NCBI GenBank assembly: GCA_039028695.1
Contig: JBCCHN010000128.1
Location: 1-15,097, forward strand
Reading direction: 5' to 3'
DNA length: 15,097 bases
From: JANQKX01 sp039028695
GTDB lineage: Bacteria; Pseudomonadota; Alphaproteobacteria; Kiloniellales; Kiloniellaceae
Of this stretch, positions 7,446 through 14,026 are shown piece after piece (position 1 is the first letter of the stretch; every line of letters starts with the position of its first letter). The position numbers and the translations under genes were made by a program. The notes beneath the pieces are model-generated. The model ran no database searches. It saw only the letters and a list, made by a program, of their open reading frames with translations, and had not been told where the DNA came from.

Positions 7446-8090
7446 TCAACTCCTGGCAATAGCCAAATGGGCTCCCAAACCGATCAGAATCGAGCCACCC
7501 ATCCATCGAACGATCTTTTGGGCCTTGGCACTTTGCCGCAGCCGTTTGAGCACCGCCGAAGTGAAAAGCACCACGATGCCGTCGGCAGCGGAAAAGGTCA
7601 TGTTCACCAGCTGCCCCAATACCAGAAATTGGAGCCAAATGGGCCATCCGGCCCCTGGATCCACGAATTGCGGCAAAAAGGCGAGAAAAAAGAGGGCTGT
7701 TTTTGGGTTCAGTACTTCGACCGTGACGCTTTGCCAAAAGGTGCGGCTCAGGTCCTTGGTTCGGGCATCAGCAACATCCGCTTCTGATACAGACCCGGTT
7801 ACGACCTTTTGCCGAATAATCGAGATGCCCAGCCAAACCAGGTAAAGAGCCCCTAAGATTTTGACTGCAAGATAGAGTCCGGGCAGTAACTGGAACACGG
7901 CCGATAAGCCGGCAGCGGCTGCAACTACGTGGACCAAGCCCCCCAGATGAATGCCGACAACGGCGCAAAATCCGCCGCGCCGACCTTTCGCCATCGTTTG
8001 AGCGGCTGTGAAAAGCAGGGCAGGCCCAGGCATGACAGCAAAAATAACTGTGGCGATGGCAAAGGAAATGAGCAGGTCAATTGAGAGCAT
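7446..8090 (-). CDS. LysE/RhtB-family amino-acid exporter
   Basis: Predicted 214 residues and about six hydrophobic helices, the normal size for the family, inner membrane. Signatures are MPGPALLFTAAQTMAKGRRGG after the first helix, a conserved G-x-x-x-G-containing second helix, and VLNPKTALFFLAFLPQFVDP in the middle. These transporters export amino acids or small amine derivatives by proton exchange. The ATG at 8090 is followed by a hydrophobic first helix; no clear ribosome site is seen upstream. A 24-base palindrome (8104-8127) lies just upstream and would cover its promoter. It sits between two catabolic units, so it may relieve build-up of an amino-acid-like intermediate (inference). Convergent with ATL and divergent from the flavoprotein gene. 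Confidence 0.93.
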   Translation of the reverse strand: MLSIDLLISFAIATVIFAVMPGPALLFTAAQTMAKGRRGGFCAVVGIHLGGLVHVVAAAAGLSAVFQLLPGLYLAVKILGALYLVWLGISIIRQKVVTGSVSEADVADARTKDLSRTFWQSVTVEVLNPKTALFFLAFLPQFVDPGAGWPIWLQFLVLGQLVNMTFSAADGIVVLFTSAVLKRLRQSAKAQKIVRWMGGSILIGLGAHLAIARS

Positions 8091-8103
8091 TATGGGGTCT
8101 CGA

Positions 8104-8127
8104 ATAGTGTGTACTTGGATACACTAT
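8104..8127. promoter_or_regulatory. Operator-like palindrome ATAGTGT-N10-ACACTAT upstream of the LysE-type gene
   Basis: Perfect 7-base arms with a 10-base spacer; a register-shifted GTGTA-N6-TACAC is nested inside. The element ends 14 bases from the minus-strand ATG. A possible minus-strand -35, TTGCCA (8151-8146), is spaced 17 bases from CATAGT (8128-8123), which would put the palindrome over the -10 and start site. It contains GGATACA (8117-8123), the heptamer found twice upstream of hyuA. Confidence 0.5.
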
Positions 8128-8253
8128 GAGTTGGCATCTTGAATTTGGCAAAATGTCTTTGCGGTGATGAGATTGACTGCAATTGCCAACTCCGATTGCC
8201 CCCATCGGGGCCGAGTTAATCCAACTCTGCTCGAGTAGATGTTTCAGCCAAAT

Positions 8254-8301
8254 TTGAGTGACAAAGCTGTAAAGTTATGTTATTGTACGATCATTCAATA
8301 A
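8254..8301 (+). promoter_or_regulatory. Candidate promoter and operator of the flavoprotein/MttB unit
   Basis: TTGAGT (8254-8259) and TATGTT (8276-8281), 16 bases apart, resemble a sigma-70 promoter. Overlapping its -10 and expected start point is TTATTG-N10-CAATAA (8280-8301), where 9 of the 11 symmetric base pairs match. It ends exactly at the ATG of 8302, so it is more plausibly an operator in a leader, with translation starting at 8329. The TATTGTA heptamer (8281-8287) also occurs in the hyuA operator (529-535). Confidence 0.5.
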
Positions 8302-8328
8302 ATGACTCCCTTCAGATCGGGCTGCGCC

Positions 8329-10515
8329 ATGCGGAACCCACGCTACGATATTCTGTTCCAGCCGGTCGCCATCGGGCCGGTCATGGCGCCCAATCGGTTT
8401 TACCAGACACCTCATGCGACTGGTATGGGTTACCTGAAGCCTCAAAGCGGAACCGCCCTGCGGGCGCTAAAGGCAGAGGGCGGCTGGGGAGTGGTTTGCA
8501 CAGAATACTGTTCGATCCATCCAAGTTCCGATGACTCTCCCCACGCCTTTTTGTCCCTATGGGACGATGAAGACACAGCGGCGGTTGCCAAGACGGCGGC
8601 GGCAATCAAAGATCATGGAAGCTTGGCGGCCATTGAGCTTTGGCATGGCGGGGCACATTCGAATAACCGCCTGACTCGCGAACCCGTGTTGGCGCCGATC
8701 GGCCGACCGGCTCACTTAATCCAGCCGGGCCACGCCCGCGCCATGGACAAAGAGGATATTGCCGAATTTCGCCGCTGGCAGGTGCGGGCAGCAAAGCGTG
8801 CCAAGGAAGCCGGCTTTGACATCGTCTACGTTTATGCCGGCCACGGCTATTTACCTTTTCAATTCCTCTCGCCCCTTACAAATCGACGCAGCGATGAATA
8901 CGGCGGTCCTCTCGTCAATCGTTCCCGCCTCTTGCGAGAGATGATCGAAGAAACAAAGGAAGCCGTCGGTGATCGCTGTGCCGTGGCGGTCCGCCTGGCT
9001 GTGGATGAACTCGCTGGCCAGCAGGGCATCACCAGCGATGGTGAGGGGCGTGAGGTTGTCAGCCTATTGGCTGAACTTCCTGATCTTTGGGATGTGAACA
9101 TCGCCGGCATGCTGGGTGATGATTCGCGCAGCTCCCGTTTCGGTGCGGAAGGGTTTCAAGAGGATCATGTGACTTTTGTGAAATCCCTGACTACCAAGCC
9201 TGTCGTGGGGGTGGGCCGTTTTACCTCTCCGGATGCGATGGTCGGTCAAATTAAGCGGGGAATTTTGGACTTCATCGGCGCCGCGCGGCCTTCCATCGCC
9301 GATCCCTTTTTGCCCCAAAAGATCGCCGAGGGTCGTGAGGATGAGATTCGTGAGTGCATCGGCTGTAACATTTGCCGGGCAGCCAATAACGAAGCGGTTC
9401 CCTTGCGGTGTACCCAGAACCCGACCATTGGCGAAGAATGGCGCCGGGGCTGGCACCCCGAGCGCATACCTGATCGCAGGTCCGACGCCCGTGTTTTGGT
9501 CGTGGGCGCCGGTCCGGCGGGTTTGGAGGCGGCCCTCGCCTTGGGGCGCCGGGGCTATGACGTGACCTTGGCTGAAGCGACGCGGGAGCTGGGCGGCCGC
9601 GTGAACCGGGAATCCAAATTGCCCGGCCTGTCGGCTTGGGGCCGGGTTCGAGATTACCGCGTCCATATGCTGGGCAAACTGCCCACGGTCGAGATCTATC
9701 GTGAAAGCCGTTTGACTACCTCGGATATTTTGGAGCTGGGAATTGACCATGTGGTTCTGGCCACGGGCAGCGTGTGGCGCCGCGACGGTATCGGCGCCAT
9801 GGGTGAGGAGGTTTTGGATCTGGTATCGTCACCTCAGGTTTTCACCCCCGATGATGTCATTGGCAAAGCGAACTCAGGCGCCACTGACTTGACGGCCGTC
9901 GGCCTGGTTGGGCCGGTGGTGGTTTACGACGACGATCATTACTTCATGGCAGGCGCTTTGGCCGAAAAGCTGGCTTTAGCCGGCTATGACGTCACTTATG
10001 TGTCACCGGAAAGCAAAGCCTCGGCCTGGACGGTCATGACCGACGAACAGACCTATATCCAAAAACGTCTTGTCCAGCTTGGCGTTCGTTTCCTCTTTGC
10101 TCATTGCCTCAAACGGGCCGAGGCGGGGCTTGCGCACTTTGCCTGCCTTTACGGCGGGAAGGAAGTGCAATTGGCCTGCGGGAGTCTGCTTCTGGTAACG
10201 GGTCGATACCCGGACACCTCCCTTTTTGAGGAGCTGGAAAGCCGAGGCAATGCTCTGGCCGAGGCGGGAATTCAATCGGTGACCCGGATCGGAGATTGTC
10301 TGGTTCCATCATCTATTGCCGATGCAGTCTATACGGGGCACCGTTTTGCCCGTACTTTGGACAATCCTCACGCAGCACACTTCGTTCGCCGCGAGCGACC
10401 TGCGATCAACGAGAGAACTGATGTTGGACCAAAATTTTGCAGGAGTGGACCATGGCCAGAGAAAGCAAACGTCGGCGCAGCGCAAATCGTGACAAGCGAG
10501 CTGCCCAGAGTTTGA
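8329..10515 (+). CDS. Trimethylamine-dehydrogenase-like iron-sulfur flavoprotein (FMN, 4Fe-4S, ADP/FAD domains)
   Basis: Predicted 728 residues from ATG 8329, against 729 for trimethylamine dehydrogenase. Starting here gives MRNPRYDILFQPVAIGP, the family N-terminus; the upstream ATG 8302 adds nine unrelated residues and abuts a palindrome. Order: OYE-type FMN barrel (1-340); 4Fe-4S site Cys343/346/349/361 (CIGCNIC...RCTQN) with GWHPE; then a pyridine-nucleotide-disulfide-oxidoreductase-like region with GAGPAG at 393-398. Catalytic Tyr169, His172 and Arg222 and pocket Tyr60 are kept. Compared from memory with trimethylamine dehydrogenase, the flavin-linking Cys30 is Ala30 and the two pocket tryptophans (264, 355) are gone. 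It therefore probably oxidises C-N bonds of another secondary or tertiary amine. The last 64 bases overlap the MttB-family gene. Confidence 0.92.
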   Translation: MRNPRYDILFQPVAIGPVMAPNRFYQTPHATGMGYLKPQSGTALRALKAEGGWGVVCTEYCSIHPSSDDSPHAFLSLWDDEDTAAVAKTAAAIKDHGSLAAIELWHGGAHSNNRLTREPVLAPIGRPAHLIQPGHARAMDKEDIAEFRRWQVRAAKRAKEAGFDIVYVYAGHGYLPFQFLSPLTNRRSDEYGGPLVNRSRLLREMIEETKEAVGDRCAVAVRLAVDELAGQQGITSDGEGREVVSLLAELPDLWDVNIAGMLGDDSRSSRFGAEGFQEDHVTFVKSLTTKPVVGVGRFTSPDAMVGQIKRGILDFIGAARPSIADPFLPQKIAEGREDEIRECIGCNICRAANNEAVPLRCTQNPTIGEEWRRGWHPERIPDRRSDARVLVVGAGPAGLEAALALGRRGYDVTLAEATRELGGRVNRESKLPGLSAWGRVRDYRVHMLGKLPTVEIYRESRLTTSDILELGIDHVVLATGSVWRRDGIGAMGEEVLDLVSSPQVFTPDDVIGKANSGATDLTAVGLVGPVVVYDDDHYFMAGALAEKLALAGYDVTYVSPESKASAWTVMTDEQTYIQKRLVQLGVRFLFAHCLKRAEAGLAHFACLYGGKEVQLACGSLLLVTGRYPDTSLFEELESRGNALAEAGIQSVTRIGDCLVPSSIADAVYTGHRFARTLDNPHAAHFVRRERPAINERTDVGPKFCRSGPWPEKANVGAAQIVTSELPRV
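10440..10444 (+). promoter_or_regulatory. Ribosome-binding site that fixes the MttB-family start
   Basis: AGGAG lies 7 bases before ATG 10452, ideal spacing, and inside the upstream flavoprotein coding region. It favours 10452 over the longer open frame that begins with TTG at 10437. Confidence 0.7.
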
Positions 10516-11993
10516 TGCAAGCACCCTGGGTGCAGCCCCATCGTCCCTATCAACCGATTGAGGTAATTTCGCGCGACCAGGTGGAGGCCATTCACTCTGC
10601 CGCCCTATCGGTTTTGGAGGAGGTCGGCATGCGCTTGCTGGAGCCTCGAGCGCGCCGCCTCTTCGCTGACGCGGGGGCTAAGGTGGACGAAGCCGAGCAG
10701 CAGGTTCGCTTCGACCGGAACCTCATCGCGGACTTGGTGGCCAAGGCCCCGGACCGCATTCGATTGGTGGCGCGCAATCCCGAACGCACCACGTCACTCG
10801 GCGGTCAGGATTTCATCTATTCTTCCGTCGGGGGGCCGGCCTACGTTTGCGACCTGGATCGGGGCCGCCGGGCGGGTACCTATGAAGAAATGTGCGCCTT
10901 TATAAAGCTGGTTCAATCCCTGAACAGTCTGCACCAAGAAGGGGGTGGCCCTTTCGAGCCGCTAGACCTGCCGGCTGAGACCCGTCATTTGGATATGTAT
11001 TACGCCTCCATTTCGCTCACCGACAAAAACTGGCAGCCCAATGGCTTGGGTCGGGAGCGGGCGATGGACGCCCTTAACATGGCGGCGATTTCCCTGGGAT
11101 GCGATCTGGACGGCCTACGGGAACAGACCGTTTTTACCTGCGTGATCAACACGAATTCGCCCTTGCAGCTGGATATTCCCATGGCCGAGGGCTTGATGAC
11201 CATGGCCGAGCACGGCCAGGCTGCGATTATCACGCCCTTCACCTTGGCCGGGGCCATGTCGCCGGTGACCATCGCAGGTGCCTTGGCACAACAGCATGCC
11301 GAGGCCCTGGCGGGAATCGCCCTCTGTCAGATCGTTCGGCCCGGCGTGCCGGTGCTCTACGGCGGATTTACCTCAAACGTGGATATGAAAACCGGGTCGC
11401 CTGCCTTTGGCACGCCGGAATATACTCAGGCCGCCCTGGCCTCGGGGCAATTGGCCCGCTTTATCGGCGTGCCTTTCCGCTCCAGCAATGTGACGGCAGC
11501 CAATGATGTGGACGCCCAATCCGCCTACGAAAGTGCCATGGCCCTTTGGGGGGCGACCATGGGTGGGGTGCATCTTCTTAACCACGCGGCCGGTTGGCTG
11601 GGCGGGGGCCTGACCGCCTCCTTTGAAAAGCTGATCATCGACGTGGAGATGCTGCAGATGATGACGGCCTATTTCCGACCCTTCGAGGTCTCGGACGCGA
11701 CCCTGGCGCTGGGTGCCATTCGCGAGGTGGGGCCGGCGGGCCACTTTTTCGGCACCGCCCATACGCTTGAGCGCTACGAGTCGGCCTTTTATGCGCCCTT
11801 GCTGTCAAACTGGGATAATTATGATACCTGGCGCGATGGGGGCGGCATAACCGCGGCACAGCGGGCCAATCAAATTTGGAAAGAGCTCTTGTCGGCCTAT
11901 GAGGCGCCGCCTCTCGATCCGGGCATTGACGAGGCCTTGCGGGATTACATGGCCCGACGCAAGCGGGAATTGGCCGGTCGCCGGCTCGATTGA
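10452..11993 (+). CDS. MttB-family (trimethylamine:corrinoid methyltransferase, COG5598) protein, no pyrrolysine
   Basis: Predicted 513 residues, close to the roughly 500 of MttB-family proteins, which move a methyl group from a quaternary or tertiary amine to a cobalt corrinoid protein. Family stretches visible: VLEEVGMRLLEPRARRLFADAGA, GTYEEMCAFIKLVQSL, SPLQLDIPMAEGLMTMAEHG, FTLAGAMSPVTIAGALAQQ, PVLYGGFTSNVDMKTGSPAFGTPE, DAQSAYESAMALWGATMGG and AAGWLGGGLTASFEKLIID. No in-frame amber codon occurs, so this is the pyrrolysine-free branch, whose characterised members act on substrates such as glycine betaine, proline betaine or carnitine-like compounds. The basic N-terminus (residues 3-20) is Arg/Lys-rich. 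It overlaps the flavoprotein gene by 64 bases and ends before a hairpin terminator. No corrinoid-binding protein is present in the window. Confidence 0.93.
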   Translation: MARESKRRRSANRDKRAAQSLMQAPWVQPHRPYQPIEVISRDQVEAIHSAALSVLEEVGMRLLEPRARRLFADAGAKVDEAEQQVRFDRNLIADLVAKAPDRIRLVARNPERTTSLGGQDFIYSSVGGPAYVCDLDRGRRAGTYEEMCAFIKLVQSLNSLHQEGGGPFEPLDLPAETRHLDMYYASISLTDKNWQPNGLGRERAMDALNMAAISLGCDLDGLREQTVFTCVINTNSPLQLDIPMAEGLMTMAEHGQAAIITPFTLAGAMSPVTIAGALAQQHAEALAGIALCQIVRPGVPVLYGGFTSNVDMKTGSPAFGTPEYTQAALASGQLARFIGVPFRSSNVTAANDVDAQSAYESAMALWGATMGGVHLLNHAAGWLGGGLTASFEKLIIDVEMLQMMTAYFRPFEVSDATLALGAIREVGPAGHFFGTAHTLERYESAFYAPLLSNWDNYDTWRDGGGITAAQRANQIWKELLSAYEAPPLDPGIDEALRDYMARRKRELAGRRLD

Positions 11994-12021
11994 GGGCCGG
12001 CGTTCTGCCCGAATGTTCGGC

Positions 12022-12047
12022 TTGTTTGGCTCCTAGATTGTTTGGCT
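12022..12047. repeat. Short direct repeat (16-base period) after the MttB-family gene
   Basis: TTGTTTGGCT occurs at 12022-12031 and 12038-12047, 16 bases apart, in the spacer before the terminator. It resembles the other short tandem repeats in this window in period but not in sequence. Confidence 0.5.
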
Positions 12048-12056
12048 TAGACCGTT

Positions 12057-12080
12057 CGATTTCAGAAATCGGCTTTTTTT
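12057..12080 (+). terminator. Rho-independent terminator of the flavoprotein/MttB unit
   Basis: Stem CGATTT (12057-12062) and AAATCG (12066-12071) with a 3-base loop, followed after GC by seven Ts (12074-12080). It lies 64 bases after the MttB-family stop and before the DMT gene, so it separates the two transcripts at least partly. Confidence 0.7.
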
Positions 12081-12107
12081 GATTTCCTTGCCGCCCAAAT
12101 TGCGCTG

Positions 12108-12158
12108 CACTGAGCGATTGTGCGCCGAAATGACAATTCCGACGCACAACATTCAGTG
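12108..12158. other. Long imperfect inverted repeat in the leader of the DMT permease gene
   Basis: Outer arms CACTGA (12108-12113) and TCAGTG (12153-12158), then TTGTGCG (12118-12124) and CGCACAA (12143-12149), then CG/CG and AAT/ATT pairs inward. About 18 base pairs could form, broken by short mismatches. It lies between the terminator and the likely DMT start and covers the GTG at 12120. It could be an RNA leader structure, an operator pair or a dispersed palindromic element; no known riboswitch is recognised. Confidence 0.55.
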
Positions 12159-12182
12159 AGACGATTGAACCGAACGGATGTC

Positions 12183-13163
12183 ATGGTCGAAAAATTTCCG
12201 CCCACAAGAACACGATCGGAAGGACCGATGGGCACGCCCCTGTTCTTGGGCGAGGCGACGGGGCGACGTTTTGCCATGGGTCTCATGGTGGTCAGCTCGG
12301 TCATTATTTCCTTTGGTGGTTTGATCATTCGTAACATCGAGATGGCAGATACCTGGCAGATCAATTTTTATCGGGCTTGGGCCTTGGTGGCCGTGGTGGC
12401 GACCATAATCGCCGTGCAACAAAGGCGGAGGGCCTTGCAGTATGTGCGCAGCGTTGCTTGGCCCGGGCTTTGGGGCGGCGTGCTGTTGGCGGTTGCCGGC
12501 CTCGCCTTTTTGCAATCCCTGACCAATACCACGGTTTCCAATACGCTCTTTACCCTTTGCACCATCCCCTTTATCACAGCCGCCTTGGCGCGGGTCTTTT
12601 TGGGTGAGCATTTGCGGCCGGTGACCTTGGTGACCATGGTTATCGCTGCCGGTGGTGCTATGGTCATGGTGGCGCAGGGCCTGGGCACCGGGTCCCTCTA
12701 CGGAAATCTTATGGCGCTGGTGACGGCCCTTTGTTTTTCCGGCTTTGCCGTCATCGTGCGGCACAATCGGCATGTGGACATGCTGCCCACCATTTTGCTC
12801 TCGGGCCTGATCATCATTGTCGTTACCTTTATTGTCACCTTTCGCGATCTGCACATCACTTGGCTTGACTTGGTTCTATGTTTCGTTTGGGGCGGGATTT
12901 TATCAGGCTGTGCCAATTGGATGTTCATTGTGGCATCGCGCTATCTGGTCGCGGCCGAAGTGACGCTCTTTATGTTGTTGGAATTTGCCCTGGGGCCCCT
13001 TTGGGTTTGGCTTTTTGTCGGTGAGACACCGGCCGGTTGGACGTTGCTTGGCGGCGCCATGATCATTTCGGCTGTCGCCGCGCGGGCAATCGTGGAACTC
13101 GGTTGGACCACCAAGGCTCGTGCCTTCAGTGGGGACACCGGCCCTCGCGCGCCGGGCCCCTAA
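12183..13163 (+). CDS. DMT-superfamily permease with two EamA domains
   Basis: About 326 residues from ATG 12183, inner-membrane transporter with about ten hydrophobic helices in two halves, as in EamA proteins. The first half begins FAMGLMVVSSVIISFGGLIIR and includes a WQINFYRAW segment and TLCTIPFITAALARVFLGE. The second ends EFALGPLWVWLFVGETPAGWTLLGG, the typical EamA repeat pattern (E...P...GE). The DMT superfamily carries metabolites, amino acids or amines in either direction. The start is uncertain: ATG 12228, with GGAAGGA at 12218-12224, gives a shorter N-terminus, and GTG 12120 lies inside an inverted repeat and is unlikely. It follows the MttB-family unit after a terminator, on the same strand; moving a substrate or product of that unit is plausible but only contextual. 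The C-terminus is Pro/Gly-rich. Confidence 0.9.
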   Translation: MVEKFPPTRTRSEGPMGTPLFLGEATGRRFAMGLMVVSSVIISFGGLIIRNIEMADTWQINFYRAWALVAVVATIIAVQQRRRALQYVRSVAWPGLWGGVLLAVAGLAFLQSLTNTTVSNTLFTLCTIPFITAALARVFLGEHLRPVTLVTMVIAAGGAMVMVAQGLGTGSLYGNLMALVTALCFSGFAVIVRHNRHVDMLPTILLSGLIIIVVTFIVTFRDLHITWLDLVLCFVWGGILSGCANWMFIVASRYLVAAEVTLFMLLEFALGPLWVWLFVGETPAGWTLLGGAMIISAVAARAIVELGWTTKARAFSGDTGPRAPGP

Positions 13164-13207
13164 AACCATCCTAAGCCCACAGTCTTCTGGGAAGTCGTCG
13201 GGTTTTT

Positions 13208-13231
13208 GGCCCGAAGGTTTAACCGTGGGCC
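13208..13231. other. GC-rich hairpin downstream of the DMT gene
   Basis: Outer arms GGCCC (13208-13212) and GGGCC (13227-13231) enclose GGTT-T-AACC (13216-13224), 9 base pairs with a small internal loop. It begins 45 bases after the DMT stop. There is no T-run after it, so it may stabilise the 3' end of the message rather than terminate transcription. Confidence 0.4.
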
Positions 13232-13344
13232 ACCGTCTTCCATTGGGTCACGATCAATTCAAAGATCGTGTCTTCGCGCCGCGCAACACACGACAAGACG
13301 TCACAGACCCCAAACCAAATCGGTCCAACTTTCGAATTGATCTT

Positions 13345-13386
13345 CGAAATCCGTACAGCGAAATCCGTGTGGCGAAATCTGTGCAG
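13345..13386. repeat. Three 14-base tandem repeats (CGAAATCYGTNNNG)
   Basis: Units at 13345-13358, 13359-13372 and 13373-13386 share CGAAATC then C/T then GT, with the last bases variable. The period of 14 is not a multiple of three, in agreement with non-coding DNA. The 11-mer CGAAATCTGTG of the third unit also occurs in the last repeat unit of the GntR gene (6222-6232). Confidence 0.8.
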
Positions 13387-13460
13387 CCGCTTAAGAACCC
13401 GAACTCGATCTCACCGATCAAATCGCTTGCCCAGATCCTTCGCTTAGATCATCTGTCTAT

Positions 13461-13499
13461 GCGATCGACCCCAGCGATCGACCCCAGCGATCGACCCAC
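13461..13499. repeat. Three 13-base tandem repeats (GCGATCGACCCCA)
   Basis: Units at 13461-13473 and 13474-13486 are identical; 13487-13499 differs at its end. Each contains the palindrome CGATCG. A partial relative, GCGATCCATC, follows at about 13512. No spacers are present, so this is not a CRISPR array. Confidence 0.85.
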
Positions 13500-13581
13500 G
13501 ACCTGACCCAAAGCGATCCATCAAAATGGTTCAGCGGCCCCATTGAGGCACCCTGTCTTGGAACAGTCCCTCTTTAGAGCA

Positions 13582-13600
13582 CGGACACCGGCGGCGTCCG
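13582..13600 (-). terminator. Possible terminator hairpin of the small minus-strand gene
   Basis: CGGAC (13582-13586) and GTCCG (13596-13600) form a 5-base stem with a 9-base loop, 36 bases beyond the stop of the small gene read on the minus strand. The following minus-strand sequence has only a poor T-run, so this is tentative. Confidence 0.25.
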
Positions 13601-13635
13601 ACGAGATGCTAAGACCGGTCCATCGCCAAGCGCCG

Positions 13636-13764
13636 TCATTGGGCCATGGCGGCAAAGGTCTGGTACCAGCCCATGGTGACCACCGTCATGAAAAATCCAA
13701 AGGTGGTCACGGCGGCAATACTGCTCAGTGCGCGATCGAGGCGGTCTTTAGACTTTGGTGTCAT
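13636..13764 (-). CDS. Small single-pass membrane protein, 42 residues, unknown function
   Basis: A short minus-strand reading frame of 42 codons from ATG 13764 to TGA 13636, with a strong ribosome site GGGGAG 8 bases upstream. The product has a charged N-terminus (MTPKSKDRLDRAL, residues 1-13) followed by a hydrophobic stretch, residues 16-33 or so (AVTTFGFFMTVVTMGW), and a short tail YQTFAAMAQ. This is the profile of a one-helix inner-membrane small protein with the basic end in the cytoplasm. I do not recognise a family; comparison with small respiratory-complex or transporter subunits is only by size. It is isolated between repeats and a divergently oriented tRNA gene. Support is the ribosome site plus the sensible topology; conservation could not be tested here. 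Confidence 0.65.
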   Translation of the reverse strand: MTPKSKDRLDRALSSIAAVTTFGFFMTVVTMGWYQTFAAMAQ

Positions 13765-13772
13765 GATTTATT

Positions 13773-13778
13773 CTCCCC
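13773..13778 (-). promoter_or_regulatory. Shine-Dalgarno site of the small membrane-protein gene
   Basis: The minus strand reads GGGGAG here, 8 bases before ATG 13764. It is one of the better ribosome sites in the window and the main reason to accept this short frame as a gene. Confidence 0.65.
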
Positions 13779-13993
13779 TGCTGATTGATCTTAAGGCTAA
13801 TGGACTAGGGCAGAAAAATCAAGAATAAAACAAGAACAAAAAGGGAAAATATGAGAACGAACGTCCGAATGGTTCTGAAGTTGGCAGAGTTCCTGGTCTT
13901 TTGACGACTGGAGGGCAAGCGCCCGTTCCAAATTTTTGGGGCGGCAAATTTAGAAAATTTTAGGTTCTTTGCGATGGAAATGTGACTTTGCCT

Positions 13994-14021
13994 TTGCAGG
14001 CGAAAAAAGGTTTGTTATAAA
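13994..14021 (+). promoter_or_regulatory. Possible tRNA-Asn promoter
   Basis: TTGCAG (13994-13999) and TATAAA (14016-14021), 16 bases apart, lie about 60 bases upstream of the tRNA in an otherwise AT-rich gap. The rest of 13765-13993 holds AT-rich DNA and no gene that I can support; it should also contain the minus-strand promoter of the small membrane-protein gene, which I could not place. Confidence 0.4.
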
Positions 14022-14026
14022 CCGCG

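Larger units (their letters stand above)
13164..13635. other. Non-coding stretch with short tandem repeats and hairpins
   Basis: This 472-base gap holds no convincing gene on either strand. An open plus frame running from within the DMT gene to 13506 is low-complexity and repeat-driven. It contains a hairpin at 13208-13231, an inverted repeat CACGATC/GATCGTG (13249-13255 and 13264-13270), a 14-base repeat array (13345-13386), a 13-base repeat array (13461-13499) and a CGGAC/GTCCG hairpin (13582-13600). Confidence 0.7.

Noticed and set aside
10452..11993. Pyrrolysine-containing MttB
   Set aside because: No in-frame amber codon is found; the open frame is complete to TGA.
13461..13499. Possible CRISPR array
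   Set aside because: Units are 13 bases and directly adjacent, with no spacers and no cas genes nearby.
13120..13506. 128-codon plus-strand frame overlapping the DMT end
   Set aside because: It runs through two non-triplet tandem repeat arrays, has no ribosome site and no recognisable domain, and overlaps a clear gene.
13543..13828. Two plus-strand frames opposite the small membrane-protein gene
   Set aside because: Neither has a good ribosome site or sensible composition; the minus strand offers a better-supported frame over the same bases.
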